64,000 nt of DNA, from the NCBI GenBank assembly GCA_044226655.1, contig JBGAGO010000003.1, positions 310,001-374,000 on the forward strand, read 5' to 3'. The DNA comes from JBEVOS01 sp044226655. GTDB taxonomy: Bacteria; Pseudomonadota; Alphaproteobacteria; Caulobacterales; Aquidulcibacteraceae. The translations under genes and the position numbers were made by a program. Of the stretch, positions 23,102 to 31,407 are shown in pieces (the stretch's first letter is position 1; each line of letters starts with the position of its first letter). A model generated the notes under the pieces. The model saw only the letters and a list, made by a program, of their open reading frames with translations. It made no database searches and was not told the DNA's origin.

Positions 23102-25361
23102 CGAGGCGCCACGCCGTCCGCTTCTGCGGGGAGTGTTGCGGCTCACTAAGGATCCGCGTGCCGCTGCAATAACCGGTGGAGGCAAGACAGCGAAAGGAAT
23201 CCGAACAGATCGGCTAGATGCGCAGCGCACGAGGTTGTCCCGCGAGCTTCGTGACATGGCGGTAGACGCCCCGAAGCGTGCTCGCTTCGCGGGGCATGCA
23301 TTGGTCTACGCGTCAATGTTTGACGATTCTCTTGCGCCAACTTGGACGCCTGGTGATCTGTTCGATCCTAAATTTGGCGCCCGTCTTGTTGCGCCACACC
23401 AGTCTGGCTACCTCATTGATCTCAACACGGCAGCGCTTTCGCAGTTGGCTTCTCTGGTTCAGGACACCGACGCCGCCAAGCAACGTGTAGATATCTCGCG
23501 CGTGGAATCTGTCCGGTTTTTTGACGCGATGGACGCGCTCGCCGGCAAGACCGTGCCGCAGGTCTGGGCCAGTGCGCCGGAGGTCGACGGCGCGCGGCCA
23601 TTCCTAATGTGGCTTACGCCGTTTGATTTCAGCGCTGCGGCTGACGCGCTGCTTGAGCGTCTACAGGGCTTGCGGGATGCGTCGCTTCAAGCGCCGCCAC
23701 TGCTTGCGTCGATGGCCGTGAGTGAAGACGATGCAAATGGCACCATAGCCCGCTCCATCCGCGCGTATGCGGCGGCTGGTGATCGTCTGGGTGCAGCGAT
23801 GCGCGAGTATCGTCAGACAAAGCGCGCCGTGACCACGGTATACTTGCGGACTCAAGACGCGCTCTCGCAATTGCTAGCATCCGGCGTTGTTTATCGGATC
23901 GAACCAGCGCCATTGATTCATTCTACATCGCCCGGCTCAGGCACAGAGCCCGATCGGCCGCTACCAGCAGCACTGGATAGCATGCCCATTGTGGCAGCGG
24001 TGGACGGCGGGCTGACCGCACGTTCGTATTTTCCCGCGCAGGCTTGGGTGGCTCCGCCACTTATCAATGGTGCTAACGCCGATGCGTTACACGGCAATCG
24101 TGTGACTTCGCTCATTGTCCAAGGTCACGATTGGAACAACAATCTTGCTTTACCTGAGTTGCCGTGTCGGGTGGGCGTAGTTCAGGCAGTGGCGAGGAAG
24201 GACTCTCGTCAATTTGTCGACCCGCAGGACTTTGTCGCCTACCTGGATCTTGTCATGGCAGCGCATCCAGACACGAAGGTTTGGAATTTCTCGCTGAACC
24301 AGCAGTTCGATTGCGACCTTCAGTCGGTCAGCTACCTCGGTCATCAATTCGCGCTGCTCGCCCGTAAGCACAAGATCCTGCCTACGAATTCCGGCGGTAA
24401 TAAACCCGGCGCGTGCATTCAGCCGCCTGCAGACTGCGAGGCGAGCATCACGCTCTCCGGCCGTATCCATGATGATGATGGTGAGTACGGAGATGCTTGC
24501 CCCGTTTGTTTGCCGGGCCCAGGTCCAGCATCGATGCTCAAGCCCGACATGTCGCACTTTTCGCGCGTGCGCGTGATCGGCGGGACTGTCGTCAGTGGCT
24601 CCAGTTTCGCGAGTGCGCTGACAGCGCCGCTTGCTGCACACACATTCATGCGTTTGCGCGATGCCGATCCGGATTTGGCCAAGGCGCTAATTTTGCACGC
24701 AGCAAACGGGGAAGCCTACGACCCCGCACTGGGCTTCGGCTCGCCGAGCGTTGACGCGCTGCCATGGGAATGTCCTCCAGGTTATGTGACGCTACAGTGG
24801 AGAGCCTCACTTCGGCCGGGTGCCGCATTTTATTGGGAGCTGCCCATTCCGGCCTCCCTCCGCAAAAGCGGTAAACTCAGGGGGCGCGGGCGCCTCACAG
24901 CAGTTCTGAATCCCCATCCGTTGGTTTCCGATTTCGCTGGTCCCAACTACTTCAGCGCGCGGTTGAACACGGCGCTTCAATATCCGAAGCGACCGGACAA
25001 ATTCGATAACCTGTTAGGCTCCATGGACACGGATCGCGTGCCCGAACAAGAAGCTCGCGCCATCGACCACAAATGGTGCCCGGTGCGTCAGCATGGTGGG
25101 TTGGGCGAAGACTTTTCGAAGCGGGGGCTGGCGTTCAACGGCGACATGCTTCGCGTTTACGCGCGCATCTATGCGCGCGACCTTTACCTATACGACTACG
25201 CAAACATGGACGAGGTGCCAGCGCTGAACGCCGTCTTTGTGTTGACCATCGGCACAGGTGATCCGAGTGATGATATCTATACAGAGCTGCGCGATGCGCT
25301 TGGTGCCTTTGTAGAGAGCGCCGTGCTCGACGCAGATATCGACATTCATGCCGACAACTAA
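23094..25361 (+). CDS. ietS: Subtilisin-like serine protease, IetS-like
   Basis: A 755-aa protein of peptidase family S8 without a signal peptide, so cytoplasmic. The catalytic triad is visible: Asp304 in VAAVDGGL, His333 in LHGNRVTSLI, and Ser504 in SGSSFASALTAP. Asn436 in TNSGGN may form the oxyanion hole. The first 290 residues are a separate region with no match I recognise, and about 190 residues after the catalytic domain form a C-terminal domain. It is translated with the AAA ATPase through an 8-bp overlap. In IetAS the ATPase is thought to restrain or direct a toxic protease; the target is unknown. Base composition is less GC-rich than the neighbours. Confidence 0.85.
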   Translation: MSDEAPRRPLLRGVLRLTKDPRAAAITGGGKTAKGIRTDRLDAQRTRLSRELRDMAVDAPKRARFAGHALVYASMFDDSLAPTWTPGDLFDPKFGARLVAPHQSGYLIDLNTAALSQLASLVQDTDAAKQRVDISRVESVRFFDAMDALAGKTVPQVWASAPEVDGARPFLMWLTPFDFSAAADALLERLQGLRDASLQAPPLLASMAVSEDDANGTIARSIRAYAAAGDRLGAAMREYRQTKRAVTTVYLRTQDALSQLLASGVVYRIEPAPLIHSTSPGSGTEPDRPLPAALDSMPIVAAVDGGLTARSYFPAQAWVAPPLINGANADALHGNRVTSLIVQGHDWNNNLALPELPCRVGVVQAVARKDSRQFVDPQDFVAYLDLVMAAHPDTKVWNFSLNQQFDCDLQSVSYLGHQFALLARKHKILPTNSGGNKPGACIQPPADCEASITLSGRIHDDDGEYGDACPVCLPGPGPASMLKPDMSHFSRVRVIGGTVVSGSSFASALTAPLAAHTFMRLRDADPDLAKALILHAANGEAYDPALGFGSPSVDALPWECPPGYVTLQWRASLRPGAAFYWELPIPASLRKSGKLRGRGRLTAVLNPHPLVSDFAGPNYFSARLNTALQYPKRPDKFDNLLGSMDTDRVPEQEARAIDHKWCPVRQHGGLGEDFSKRGLAFNGDMLRVYARIYARDLYLYDYANMDEVPALNAVFVLTIGTGDPSDDIYTELRDALGAFVESAVLDADIDIHADN

Positions 25362-25805
25362 GGTGAACGCGGCGGGAAATGTGCGGATGTTCGGAGCCTC
25401 TTTGCGCTGACGACTGGTACTGCAGATCGCCCGCACATGCTCCCATGTTCGACCTCGGCCCGAGCAGGGCGTGAGGTCGAACGCAGACGGGACGTGGCTC
25501 CCACGTCCCGACACCCATCGCATCGCCATCGCGCGCAAGCCGGCGTCCAGGGCGAAGAGGCGAATGCCGTCCCTTGACGCCAGCGCGCACGATGGCAGGG
25601 GCCTCGCGTCAGGGAGCGCCGCCCGGAGGGCGAAGACGCGCCCCGGACCAGGCGAAGCGGCGCGGCTTCGTGCGCAGCACAAGCGCCCGGCCGCCGCAGG
25701 CGGCGACGCCCAGCCCTAGCGATCATTAGGCTATAACCAGACATGAGATTGCTTATAGACAGGCTATAACCTATCTTAAACGGCTCCAAGATAAGGTCAT
25801 ACCCT
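25362..25805. other. 444-bp gap with diverged repeat and operator-like repeats
   Basis: I see no convincing gene in this gap. Bases 25502-25600 resemble 34811-34903 (shared blocks CGTCCCGACACC, GCCATCGCGCGCA, CCTTGACGCC, GCACGATGG), so it holds one copy of a diverged interspersed repeat. The last 80 bp are AT-rich and carry direct repeats before the Xre gene. The middle part, near 25600-25720, is GC-rich and featureless. Confidence 0.5.
25728..25771 (+). promoter_or_regulatory. Operator candidates before mobile mystery protein A
   Basis: AGGCTATAACC occurs at 25728-25738 and again at 25761-25771, 33 bp apart, or about three helical turns. TTATAG (25753-25758) faces CTATAA (25764-25769) as an inverted repeat. 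The downstream gene starts at 25806 and encodes an Xre repressor, so autoregulation by binding these repeats is likely. Confidence 0.55.
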
Positions 25806-26258
25806 GTGAAAGCCGCCCCAACCCTGGCCCGCCGCCGGCTCGACGAGCGCATCAAGACCTATGCCGGTCTCGGGGCGCCGCCCCCCATGGGCTGGGTCCG
25901 CGCCATCCGTGACGCCCTCGGGCTGACCGGCGCTCAACTGGCTCGCCGCCTTAACATCCGCCCCGCAAGCCTCTCCGAGCTTGAGAAGAACGAAGCAAGC
26001 GGGCGGATCACGCTCGCCACGTTGAAGCGCGCGGCCGAAGCGCTCGATTGCACGTTCGTCTATGCGCTCGTGCCCAAGCAGAGCCTCGAAAAGACCGTTG
26101 AGGACGCCGCGAGGGCCGCCGCGCAGAAAGAACTCGTCGCCGCGCTTCACACCATGGAGCTCGAAGCCCAAGGCGTGCGCGCTGGCGACAAGCGCGAAAT
26201 GCTGGAGGCGCTCGCCGCCGACATCGCTAAGGCGGGCGGCAAGCGTCTTTGGGGTTGA
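25806..26258 (+). CDS. Mobile mystery protein A (Xre-family regulator)
   Basis: A 150-aa protein with an Xre helix-turn-helix near residues 33-90: AIRDALGLTGAQLARRLNIRPASLSELEKNEASGRITLATLKRAAEAL. The N-terminal LARRRLDERIKTY and the VYALVPKQSLEKTVEDAARAAA segment are typical of the family called mobile mystery protein A, which is found next to protein B on mobile elements. It is probably the DNA-binding, antitoxin-like half that represses its own operon through the repeats upstream. The start codon is GTG at 25806. Confidence 0.85.
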   Translation: MKAAPTLARRRLDERIKTYAGLGAPPPMGWVRAIRDALGLTGAQLARRLNIRPASLSELEKNEASGRITLATLKRAAEALDCTFVYALVPKQSLEKTVEDAARAAAQKELVAALHTMELEAQGVRAGDKREMLEALAADIAKAGGKRLWG

Positions 26259-26277
26259 GTCTGGGGGGCTGACGGGC

Positions 26278-26865
26278 ATGAGCGAGGATCCGTTTCAGGC
26301 CGACGATGCCGCAACGCCGCTGACGCCCGAAGAACGTCTCGATCTCAAGCTCAGCTATGTCGCGCTCCGGCACGAACTGAACGAGGCCGAGGCGCTCAAC
26401 GTGCTCGCCGGCGAACGCTGGGCGCTGTCGCGCAAGCGCGACGCGCTCGATGAGGTGTTTCTGCGCCGCCTGCATTTGCGGATGTTCGGCGATGTCTGGC
26501 GCTGGGCCGGCAAGTACCGAACCAGCGCGCGCAATCTCGGCGTCGATCATTGGACGATCGAAATCGCGCTGCGCCAGGCGCTCGATGACACGCGCTATTG
26601 GGTCGAGCACCAGACCTATCCGCCCGACGAGATCGCCGTCCGCTTCCATCACAAGCTTGTCGCCACCCATCCGTTTCCGAACGGCAATGGCCGATGGTCA
26701 CGCCTCGCCGCCGACCTGCTTGCGCTTCAACTCGGGCAAGAACGGTTCAGCTGGGGGCAGGGCTCGATCGTGGCGGTGTCGGAGACGCGCCAGGCTTATG
26801 TCCGCGCGCTAAAAGCCGCGGATGCTGGGGACATAGCGCTGTTGTTGGCGTTCGCCCGGACTTAG
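26278..26865 (+). CDS. Mobile mystery protein B (Fic domain)
   Basis: A 195-aa Fic-domain protein. The Fic motif is HPFPNGNGRWSR at residues 131-142; the usual Asp/Glu that binds Mg2+ is Asn here, as I recall for this subfamily. The N-terminal part contains LTPEERLDLKLSYVALRHELNEAEALNVL and FLRRLHLRMFGDVWRWAGKYR. Fic enzymes transfer AMP or other nucleotide groups to target proteins. It lies 19 bp after protein A and is read as the effector half of a two-gene module. No (S/T)xxxE(G/N) inhibitory helix was spotted, so control may rest with protein A. Confidence 0.87.
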   Translation: MSEDPFQADDAATPLTPEERLDLKLSYVALRHELNEAEALNVLAGERWALSRKRDALDEVFLRRLHLRMFGDVWRWAGKYRTSARNLGVDHWTIEIALRQALDDTRYWVEHQTYPPDEIAVRFHHKLVATHPFPNGNGRWSRLAADLLALQLGQERFSWGQGSIVAVSETRQAYVRALKAADAGDIALLLAFART

Positions 26866-26952
26866 AACGATAGGCGAAAGCAGGGCCATCGTTTCGAAAC
26901 TCGTTACGTCGAGGACCCCTTGAGACGTTTGCGGGCGCGCGGCCTTCGACGA

Positions 26953-27624
26953 TTAAAGCTGGCTCTCGATCGGCAGGCCGGCAGCGCGCCAATGCGGCAT
27001 GCCATCCTCAAGTCTCCGCGCCTTGTACCCGGCGGCGCGCAGCGTTGAGACCGCTTCAAACGCGAATACACAATAGGGTCCGCGGCAATAGGCGACGATC
27101 TCCTTGCTGCGCGGCAACTCGGAAAGGCGGCGCTTGATCTCAGTTAGAGGCATGTTGATCGCCCCCGGCACATGCCCTAACGCGTACTCTTCGCGGGGGC
27201 GGACATCGAGCACAGTGACATTCCCGTCTTTCACGCGTTGGCGCAGTTCGCGGCGAGACACCGGCTCCATCGCGTCGCGTTCGTTGAAGTAGGACGACAC
27301 TACGTCCCTCACGGCCGCCACGTTTTGCGCGGCCACCGCGCCGATCGCGTCGAGCAATGCGAGCACGCTGTCGTCGGCCAGGCGATAGAATATGAATTTC
27401 CCTTCGCGTCGCGTGGCCAGGAGTCCGGCGCGCCGCATCGATTGGAGGTGCTGTGAGGCGTTGGCGATGGCGAGGCCAACTCCTTCAGCAAGCGCATCCA
27501 CGTTGCGTTCGCCTTGGGCGAGATGCTCAAGCAGGGCCAAGCGGTGTGGGTGCGCCGCTGCCTTGGCCACTTCGGCAAAGCTCTCGTGCAGGGTCGCTTT
27601 CACGCCACGGCTTGACTCCGGCAA
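26953..27624 (-). CDS. ArsR-family repressor fused to a rhodanese domain
   Basis: A 223-aa two-domain protein. Residues 15-95 are an ArsR winged helix (HPHRLALLEHLAQGERNVDALAEGVGLAIANASQHLQSMRRAGLL), and residues 120-220 are a rhodanese domain with the active-site loop YCRGPYC. Such fusions sense persulfide or other reactive sulfur through the rhodanese cysteine and regulate nearby detoxification genes. It is divergent from the methyltransferase-hydrolase-MFS-DsrE cluster, with a 69-bp shared promoter region. Confidence 0.9.
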   Translation of the reverse strand: MPESSRGVKATLHESFAEVAKAAAHPHRLALLEHLAQGERNVDALAEGVGLAIANASQHLQSMRRAGLLATRREGKFIFYRLADDSVLALLDAIGAVAAQNVAAVRDVVSSYFNERDAMEPVSRRELRQRVKDGNVTVLDVRPREEYALGHVPGAINMPLTEIKRRLSELPRSKEIVAYCRGPYCVFAFEAVSTLRAAGYKARRLEDGMPHWRAAGLPIESQL

Positions 27625-27693
27625 ATTAACACTCCATCAATCAAGCAAATAATGGAATGAATGAGTGGGGCTGTCAACAACGGAGAAAAACCA

Positions 27694-28506
27694 ATGAACC
27701 CGAACAAGGCGCTTTGGGAGAAGGGTGACTTCACCCGCATCGCCGCAAGCATGCGCGACAGCGGGGAAGACCTGGTCGGCAAACTCGAAATAACCAAGGG
27801 ACTGAAGGTGCTCGACCTCGGGTGCGGCGATGGAACGACCGCCATTCCCGCAGCCAAACGCGGCGCCGACGTGCTGGGGGTTGATATTGCGAGCAACCTG
27901 GTTGCAGCGGGAAATCAGCGGGCAGCCGCACTGGGGTTGGCGAATATCAGTTTCCAGGAAGGCGATGCTTCGAACCTCCAAGAGCTGGCCGACGACAGCT
28001 TCGACCTTGTTGTCAGCATTTTCGGGGCAATGTTCGCGCCCAAGCCGTTCGACGTGGCCAAGGAAATGGTGCGGGTCACAAAGCCCGGCGGCCGGATCGT
28101 CATGGGGAACTGGATTCCCGGTGACCCGACGCTGATCGCGCAGGTCCTGAAGACGAGCGCCGCCTACTCACCGCCGCCGCCGGAAGGCTTCATCAGTCCC
28201 GTCACTTGGGGCGTCGAAGAGAACGTGATCCAGCGCTTTGAAGGCGCGGGTGTGGCGAAGGACAAGATTACGTTCGTCCGGGACACGTACTTCTTCAACT
28301 ATCCGGGTTCGCCGTCAGAGCTGCTCGGCGTGTTCAGGACGTATTACGGGCCAACGATGAACGCCTTCGATGCGGCGGAAAAGAATGGCCGCGCCGACGA
28401 TTTGCAGCGCGATCTAGAAGCGCTGTTCAACGCTCAGAACGCGAGCGCCAAGCCAGGCGCTACGTCCATACCCGCTACCTTCTTGCGCATTACCGTCGAG
28501 GTCTAG
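27694..28506 (+). CDS. Class I SAM-dependent methyltransferase
   Basis: A 270-aa methyltransferase starting at ATG 27694, with GGAGAAA upstream. The SAM-binding motif is VLDLGCGDGTTAIPAAKRGA near residues 38-57, followed by GVDIASN and EGDASNLQELADDSFD (motif II/III region). The sequence resembles UbiE/phospholipid-type methyltransferases of unknown substrate often found in sulfur- or arsenic-related clusters. It is the first gene of a plus-strand cluster controlled, by position, by the ArsR-rhodanese protein. Confidence 0.85.
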   Translation: MNPNKALWEKGDFTRIAASMRDSGEDLVGKLEITKGLKVLDLGCGDGTTAIPAAKRGADVLGVDIASNLVAAGNQRAAALGLANISFQEGDASNLQELADDSFDLVVSIFGAMFAPKPFDVAKEMVRVTKPGGRIVMGNWIPGDPTLIAQVLKTSAAYSPPPPEGFISPVTWGVEENVIQRFEGAGVAKDKITFVRDTYFFNYPGSPSELLGVFRTYYGPTMNAFDAAEKNGRADDLQRDLEALFNAQNASAKPGATSIPATFLRITVEV

Positions 28507-28558
28507 GCGCCCGCCGTTCGGAGCGTCCGCTCTCAACTCATAACTCAAGGAGGACGTC

Positions 28559-29296
28559 ATGATCCTACGTCAGTTCCTGCATGCCGATCCGGTCGCTGCG
28601 TCTTATCTGTTCGGCTGCGGCGGCAAAGAATCCGGCGCGGTGGTCGATCCTGTCGGTGATCCGCAGTTCTACATCGACGCGGCCAACAAGGCGGGCATGC
28701 GCATTCTCTACGTGATCGATACGCATATTCACGCTGATCATGTTTCTACGGGTCGCGCGCTCGCGGCGGCGGTTGGCGCGCCTTACGTTCTCTTTGACGG
28801 CGCCAGGGCCGAAAAGCCGTTTCACGGCGTGCGCGATGGCGATGTGCTGGAGCTGGGCAACGTGACCGTCGAGGTGTGGCACACGCCTGGTCACACGCCG
28901 GAGCACATATCGCTTGTGGTCCGTGACAAGACACGCGCCGATGAGCCCTGGATGGTGTTCACGGGCCACACGCTCATGGTCGGGGATCTGGGCCGCACCG
29001 AACTCGCAACCGATGCCGCGGAAGGAGCTCGTATCCTCTTTCGCACGGCGCAGCGGCTCAAGGCATTGCCGGATTATGTGGAGGTTCTGCCGGGCGCCTA
29101 CTCAGGTTCGGTGTGCGGCAAGAGCCTGTCCGGCAAGCCCTGGTCCACGATCGGTTTCGAGAAGCGGCACAACAAGGCGTTCCGCATCGAAGATGAGAAC
29201 GAATTCGTCAGCCGAATGGTGAGCGATATTCCGCCGGCGCCGGCAGGCGCTGCTGAATTGCGCGCGCTGAACGCCGGCATTGTCGCGGCGGCGTAG
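28559..29296 (+). CDS. Metallo-beta-lactamase-fold hydrolase, persulfide dioxygenase-like
   Basis: A 245-aa hydrolase with the metal motif DTHIHADHVSTG near residues 55-64 (His56, His58, Asp60, His61), a further ligand in HTPGHTPEH, and GHTLMVGDLGRTEL that holds the metal-bridging Asp. This set is typical of the ETHE1/Blh-type enzymes that oxidise glutathione persulfide, which use a single iron. The ribosome site is AAGGAGG just before the ATG. Context with a rhodanese-type sensor and DsrE protein supports a role in reactive-sulfur removal, although glyoxalase II-like activity cannot be excluded. Confidence 0.85.
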   Translation: MILRQFLHADPVAASYLFGCGGKESGAVVDPVGDPQFYIDAANKAGMRILYVIDTHIHADHVSTGRALAAAVGAPYVLFDGARAEKPFHGVRDGDVLELGNVTVEVWHTPGHTPEHISLVVRDKTRADEPWMVFTGHTLMVGDLGRTELATDAAEGARILFRTAQRLKALPDYVEVLPGAYSGSVCGKSLSGKPWSTIGFEKRHNKAFRIEDENEFVSRMVSDIPPAPAGAAELRALNAGIVAAA

Positions 29297-29299
29297 GCG

Positions 29300-30598
29300 A
29301 TGGCGCGTGGCGGCGAGGGACGCGGCGTTGCTCTTGGGCTGAAGGAGAATTGGCCTCAATTCACGCTGCTTGTGCTGATCAACGCCTTTGTCGGCGGCAT
29401 GGTCGGCATTGAGCGCACCGTTGTCCCGCTAATCGGTTCGGAAGAATTCGGCATCGGCTCCACCACCCTGGTGGTGTCGTTCATTGTCAGCTTCGGCGTC
29501 GTGAAGGCGTTCGCCAATCTCGTGTCCGGGCAACTTGCCGACACCTGGGGCCGCAAGCGTGTGCTGGTGCTCGGCTGGCTGGCAGGGTTGCCCGTCCCTT
29601 TCATGATCATCGGCGCCCCGGATTGGGGCTGGATCATCGCCGCCAATGCGCTCCTGGGCGTGAGCCAAGGTTTTGCCTGGTCGATGACCGTCATCATGAA
29701 GGTCGATCTCGTCGGACCAAAGTCGCGCGGCCTCGCGGTGGGGCTCAATGAGTTCGCCGGCTATCTCGCGCTTGGCTTGACAGCGCTCGCCACGGGCTAT
29801 CTCGCCGCGCGCTACGGCCTGCGCCCGGCGCCTATCTATCTGGGCGCGGGCTACGCTATTGCCGGTCTGGTGCTCTCCATATTCATGGTGCGCGACACCC
29901 GCGAGCATGTCGCACTGGAAACAAAAGGCGCACAAGTTATCGAGCCGATACGGTTTGGCGAAGTCTTCGCGCTAACGACGTTCAAGGATCGCAATCTTTT
30001 CGCCGCATCGCAGGCAGGCCTCGTCAACAACCTGAATGACGGAATGAGCTGGGGCATCTTTCCGCTCTTCTATTCCACGTTCGGCCTGGGGCTTGAGCGT
30101 ATCGGCATCCTGAAGGCGCTCTATCCTGTGACGTGGGGCCTGTTGCAGGTGGCGACCGGACCGCTCAGCGACCGCTGGGGCCGAAAGGGCCTCATCGTTG
30201 CAGGTATGTGGGTGCAGGCTGGCGGACTCTTTCTCACGGCAGCGACGCGTGACTTCACATGGTGGGTCGGCGGCAGCATCTTGCTGGGCGTCGGCACCGC
30301 GATGGTCTATCCGAGCCTGATCGCGGCGGTGTCGGATGCGTCGCATCCAACCTGGCGGGCACGTTCTCTCAGTGTCTATCGGTTTTGGCGCGATCTGGGT
30401 TACGCGATCGGCGCACTCGCTGCGGGCCTGATCGCGGACCAGTTCGGCCTCGCATCCGCCATCACGGCAATCGCCTGCCTGACGTTCTTGTCAGGGGTGA
30501 TTGTGGCCGCAACCATGCGGTCGCGCATCGCGCCAGATCCGATGTTTGATCAGACGCAATCCGAACGAACGAACTCGGCGCCAACATTGGGGGCGTGA
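29300..30598 (+). CDS. MFS transporter
   Basis: A 432-aa inner-membrane carrier with 12 hydrophobic segments and the MFS motif GQLADTWGRKRVLVLG after TM2, repeated as GPLSDRWGRKGLIVAG in the second half. It starts 4 bp after the hydrolase gene and its stop overlaps the DsrE gene, so it is translated with the cluster. The substrate is not evident; export of a sulfur compound or of an anion is a reasonable guess from context. Confidence 0.87.
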   Translation: MARGGEGRGVALGLKENWPQFTLLVLINAFVGGMVGIERTVVPLIGSEEFGIGSTTLVVSFIVSFGVVKAFANLVSGQLADTWGRKRVLVLGWLAGLPVPFMIIGAPDWGWIIAANALLGVSQGFAWSMTVIMKVDLVGPKSRGLAVGLNEFAGYLALGLTALATGYLAARYGLRPAPIYLGAGYAIAGLVLSIFMVRDTREHVALETKGAQVIEPIRFGEVFALTTFKDRNLFAASQAGLVNNLNDGMSWGIFPLFYSTFGLGLERIGILKALYPVTWGLLQVATGPLSDRWGRKGLIVAGMWVQAGGLFLTAATRDFTWWVGGSILLGVGTAMVYPSLIAAVSDASHPTWRARSLSVYRFWRDLGYAIGALAAGLIADQFGLASAITAIACLTFLSGVIVAATMRSRIAPDPMFDQTQSERTNSAPTLGA

Positions 30599-30951
30599 TG
30601 AGATTTCTTCTGATCCTCAACGGGCCGCCTTATGGTGATGAGAAGGCGTACAACGCGCTTCGGCTCGCGCATGCGGTCGTCAAAGCGGATGCGGCGACAG
30701 AAATTGTTGTGTTCCTGATGGCGGACGCCGTCGGCTGCGCTAAGGCGAGGCAGAAGACGCCGGAAGGCTATTACAATCTCGAACGCATGCTGAAGCGCGT
30801 GATCGCTGCCAAGGGGCGTGTTCTTTTATGCGGCGCCTGCATGGACGCCCGCGGTCTGCGCGACACCGAAATCGTCGAGGGCGCGCGGCGGAGCACAATG
30901 GACGAACTTGCACAGGAGACATTGATGGCGGACAAAGTGCTGGTGTTCTGA
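30598..30951 (+). CDS. DsrE-family sulfur-relay protein
   Basis: A 117-aa protein of the DsrE/YchN fold: MRFLLILNGPPYGDEKAYNALRLAHAVV at the start and LLCGACMDARGL with two cysteines near residue 80 that could carry persulfide. The chosen ATG (30598) overlaps the MFS stop; a GTG one codon earlier is the alternative. It probably accepts or delivers sulfane sulfur together with the rhodanese protein and hydrolase. It is cytoplasmic. Confidence 0.88.
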   Translation: MRFLLILNGPPYGDEKAYNALRLAHAVVKADAATEIVVFLMADAVGCAKARQKTPEGYYNLERMLKRVIAAKGRVLLCGACMDARGLRDTEIVEGARRSTMDELAQETLMADKVLVF

Positions 30952-30969
30952 CCAGAGCGGCGGTTGGCC

Positions 30970-31407
30970 ATGGACGAGCAATATAAGGGCAGTTGCCTGT
31001 GTGGCGCAGTCCGGTTCCGTGCGATCGGCGCGCCCAAATGGGTGCTGTGGTGCCATTGCGAGAGCTGCCGCCGACACAGCGGCGCGCCGGCTTCGGTGTT
31101 CGTGTCGTTCGCAGACGATGCGGTGACGATCGTGAGCGGCGACATCACGAAGTTCATGTCCTCCCCGGGCGTCGAGCGCGGATTCTGTTCCCGCTGCGGC
31201 TCGACACTAACGTGCACGAATCCAAAGCTGCCCAGCGAGACGCATTTTCACATCGGCGCGTTCGAGCGCGCCGCTGATTTGACGCCGAGCGGCGCATTCT
31301 TCGGGAACGAGTGCTTGCCGTGGTTTGAGCCCGGCAGCGGCCCCCTCGAAGGCGCGAAGGCAATGGCCGCTGTCGTGAGTGGGCGCATCAAGCGCCGACA
31401 ATCCTAG
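30970..31407 (+). CDS. GFA-family protein (CENP-V/GFA domain)
   Basis: A 145-aa zinc protein. The GFA signature is complete: GSCLCGAVRF, then CHCESCRRHSGAP, and later FCSRCGSTL. The founding member spontaneously condenses glutathione and formaldehyde, but most members have no proven activity. It follows the DsrE gene by 18 bp and may belong to the same transcript. Its 3' end overlaps the convergent methyltransferase gene by 20 bp. Confidence 0.88.
   Translation: MDEQYKGSCLCGAVRFRAIGAPKWVLWCHCESCRRHSGAPASVFVSFADDAVTIVSGDITKFMSSPGVERGFCSRCGSTLTCTNPKLPSETHFHIGAFERAADLTPSGAFFGNECLPWFEPGSGPLEGAKAMAAVVSGRIKRRQS

Noticed and set aside
25135..25855. Minus-strand frames over the end of the protease gene and the following gap
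   Set aside because: Composition is that of antisense GC-rich DNA; no family pattern is visible and they overlap a gene with a clear catalytic triad.
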